This document shows positions 62,734 through 64,000 of a stretch of DNA of 64,000 nt, one piece after another; position 1 is the stretch's first letter; the number at the start of each line of letters is the position of its first letter. Source of the DNA: Tamarix chinensis (lineage: Eukaryota > Streptophyta > Magnoliopsida > Caryophyllales > Tamaricaceae); NCBI GenBank assembly GCA_030549775.1, contig CM060178.1:69678896-69742895 (forward strand). Reading direction: 5' to 3'. The translations under genes and the position numbers were made by a program. The notes beneath the pieces are model-generated. The model searched no databases. It was not told where the DNA came from and saw only the letters and a program-made list of their open reading frames with translations.

Positions 62734-62741
62734 GTTATGCT

Positions 62742-62951
62742 TGGAAAAATGAAAAAAAGGTACCTGGAGGATCGTCTGTTCTCCACCAGCTGTTATATTA
62801 TGCTTCCAACATCTTGCAATAGTTTAAGATTCTTAACGAGAAGGGAGCCAGGGTCAGAAAGGAAGATCGAATCCGAATTGAAGAAAAGAATGTGTAATTA
62901 TTTCTTCACCTTACATAATTTATAGTTAACATCAATTACGCATGTTATCTT
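62742..62951 (+). promoter_or_regulatory. Upstream region of the PPR gene
   Basis: This short segment lies between the hAT-like element and the PPR ATG. An in-frame TAA at 62,916-62,918 precedes the ATG, so the PPR frame does not extend further left. No TATA box could be assigned. A short open run here (62,737-62,925) matches nothing and is not called. Confidence 0.4.
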
Positions 62952-64000
62952 ATGCTCGCTTCATCAGAAATAAAACTTTCAAACGCTCTGCACACATGCA
63001 CCTTCAAACAGCTCAAACAAATCCATGCTTTCATCATCACATCATCCCTTTATGAAAAGAACCAACTTTTATCAAAATTCCTTCGTCGAAGTACCGAATA
63101 CGGCAGTATGGATTATCCCGATACAATTTTCGTCCAACTAGCTTCTCCGTACGACAATCAAATCACACTATGGAATGCTATGATTAGAGGCTATGCTTAC
63201 AATGGCCCATTCGAGACCTGCGTCTCAATGTTCGACGAAATGCGTCGAAGAGGACTCAGACCCAATAACTTCACCTACCCTTATGTTCTCAACTCGTGCT
63301 CTCAGCTGGGTTGTTATGATATTAGCAGATATGTGCACTGTCATATAATCAAGTCAGGGTTCGACTCTTCACTTTCGGTAGCTGAATCTCTGGTTAGTAC
63401 GTACATAAGAATGTCGGAGTTTATTGACTCAGGTGACAGACAAACTGAACGTTTAGCTGATGCCCGCAAGGTGTTTGATGCAATGTTTGCTAAACCTGTA
63501 GAATTATGGAATAAGATGATCAGTGAATATGTGAATCTTGGTGATATCGAGTGTGCACGCCAGCTATTTGGAGAAATGCCTGAAAGAGATGTTGTTTCGT
63601 GGAACTCAATGATTTCAGGATTTGTTAAAGTTGGGAATGTAGCAGAAGCGAGAGAGTTGTTTGAAAAGATGCCCGTAAAGAATGTTGTGTCGAGGACTTC
63701 CATGATTAGGGCCTTTGCCAGCATAGGGGATCTTAAGAATGCAAGAGAGATATTTGAGGACATGCCTGATCGGAATGTTGTGTCTTGGAATTCCATGATT
63801 TCGTCATATGTCCAGCATGCAGAATTCAAGCAAGGACTAGATCTCTTTGTCTGCATGCGGTCGGAAGGCATAGATCCGGATGGGTTCACGCTGGTTTCCG
63901 TGTTATCGGCCTGTTCTCATTTAGGCGAGCTGGAATTTGGGAGGTGGATCACCACTTTGATCAAAGATTGGTCACGGATGGGAGTTCAAGTCGGTACAGC
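62952..64000 (+). CDS. PLS-type pentatricopeptide-repeat protein, 5' part (349 codons, runs off the window)
   Basis: The family binds organellar RNA sequence-specifically and acts in plastid or mitochondrial RNA editing or processing. The frame is open from the first ATG after an in-frame TAA to the window end, with no intron. The N-terminus (LSNALHTCTFKQLKQIHAFI) is the usual start of PLS-class proteins. Repeats seen: LWNAMIRGYAYNGPFETC, W at residue 74; LRPNNFTYPYVLNSC; ELWNKMISEYVNLGDIECAR near 184; then three 31-residue S-type motifs starting VVSWNSMISGF (214), VVSRTSMIRAF (245) and VVSWNSMISSY (276); then GIDPDGFTLVSVLSACSHLG. The even 31-residue spacing is diagnostic. An E or DYW C-terminal domain would lie beyond the window, so editing activity cannot be judged. 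The targeting peptide is not obvious. Codon use and GC content are clearly higher than in the transposon DNA to the left. Confidence 0.93.
   Translation, partial: MLASSEIKLSNALHTCTFKQLKQIHAFIITSSLYEKNQLLSKFLRRSTEYGSMDYPDTIFVQLASPYDNQITLWNAMIRGYAYNGPFETCVSMFDEMRRRGLRPNNFTYPYVLNSCSQLGCYDISRYVHCHIIKSGFDSSLSVAESLVSTYIRMSEFIDSGDRQTERLADARKVFDAMFAKPVELWNKMISEYVNLGDIECARQLFGEMPERDVVSWNSMISGFVKVGNVAEARELFEKMPVKNVVSRTSMIRAFASIGDLKNAREIFEDMPDRNVVSWNSMISSYVQHAEFKQGLDLFVCMRSEGIDPDGFTLVSVLSACSHLGELEFGRWITTLIKDWSRMGVQVGT

Noticed and set aside
63341..63889. 182-residue open frame on the - strand
   Set aside because: Antisense shadow of the PPR gene, whose + strand frame has clear 31-residue repeats.
1..64000. 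CRISPR arrays, bacterial operons, phage genes
   Set aside because: Regularly spaced repeats here are LTR tandem units without unique equal-length spacers or cas genes, and gene structure is plant nuclear.
1..64000. tRNA, rRNA and other structured RNA genes
   Set aside because: No cloverleaf with A/B boxes or rRNA core sequence was recognised by eye; the tRNA-like matches are primer-binding sites of retroelements. A tRNAscan-SE and Infernal run would settle this.

Overview
The window looks like nuclear DNA of a flowering plant, probably a dicot. It has two ordinary plant genes, a remorin with four GT-AG introns at the left end and a PLS-type pentatricopeptide-repeat (PPR) gene running off the right end. 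Almost all of the 60 kb between them is a pile of old, nested transposable elements. I cannot name the species from sequence alone.

Layout. 1-861: remorin upstream region. 862-2674: remorin CDS (5 exons, 227 aa). About 2,950-5,853: a long LTR of a TGTAACACCC family, left end unclear. 5,854-14,611: a dead + strand Copia element (Copia-1), with another long LTR (11,150-14,466) in its 3' LTR. About 14,612-61,300: a dead - strand Copia element (Copia-3) that is the oldest layer and has been opened many times. Its gag lies at 60.6-61.3 kb, its gag/protease-side part at 50.6-51.7 kb, its integrase-RT-RNase H at 34.7-38.3 kb, and a likely extra ORF downstream of pol at 33.0-33.7 kb plus 14.6-15.6 kb.

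Inserted into Copia-3 are: (a) a - strand Ty3/gypsy element at 15,631-32,995, which carries a full-length + strand Copia-2 (19,191-30,220), which carries a 1.65 kb solo Copia LTR (20,741-26,649), which carries a 4.25 kb solo LTR (21,094-25,346); (b) a solo LTR at 38,303-50,589, itself opened by two reverse-orientation LTRs (38,894-42,344 and 44,498-48,816); (c) a reverse LTR at 51,748-60,555, opened by a 4.6 kb solo LTR (55,644-60,236). Most of these were delimited by reading TG...CA termini and 5-bp target-site duplications (TSDs) directly, in several cases exact: ATGTG, ACAAT, TGTTA, ACTAT. Short hAT-like elements with TAGGGCTGT-type ends and 8-bp TSDs sit at 17.5, 45.4, 54.5 and 62.4 kb, and a second hAT-like family at 34.3 kb.

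No element has an intact coding region: every gag-pol is full of stops and frameshifts, so none is expected to be autonomous. The remorin and the PPR gene have no visible functional link to each other. I found no novel multi-gene system. The points most worth a second look are the eight long LTRs with no internal regions, a dyad and tandem-repeat block conserved inside them, and the exact nesting order.
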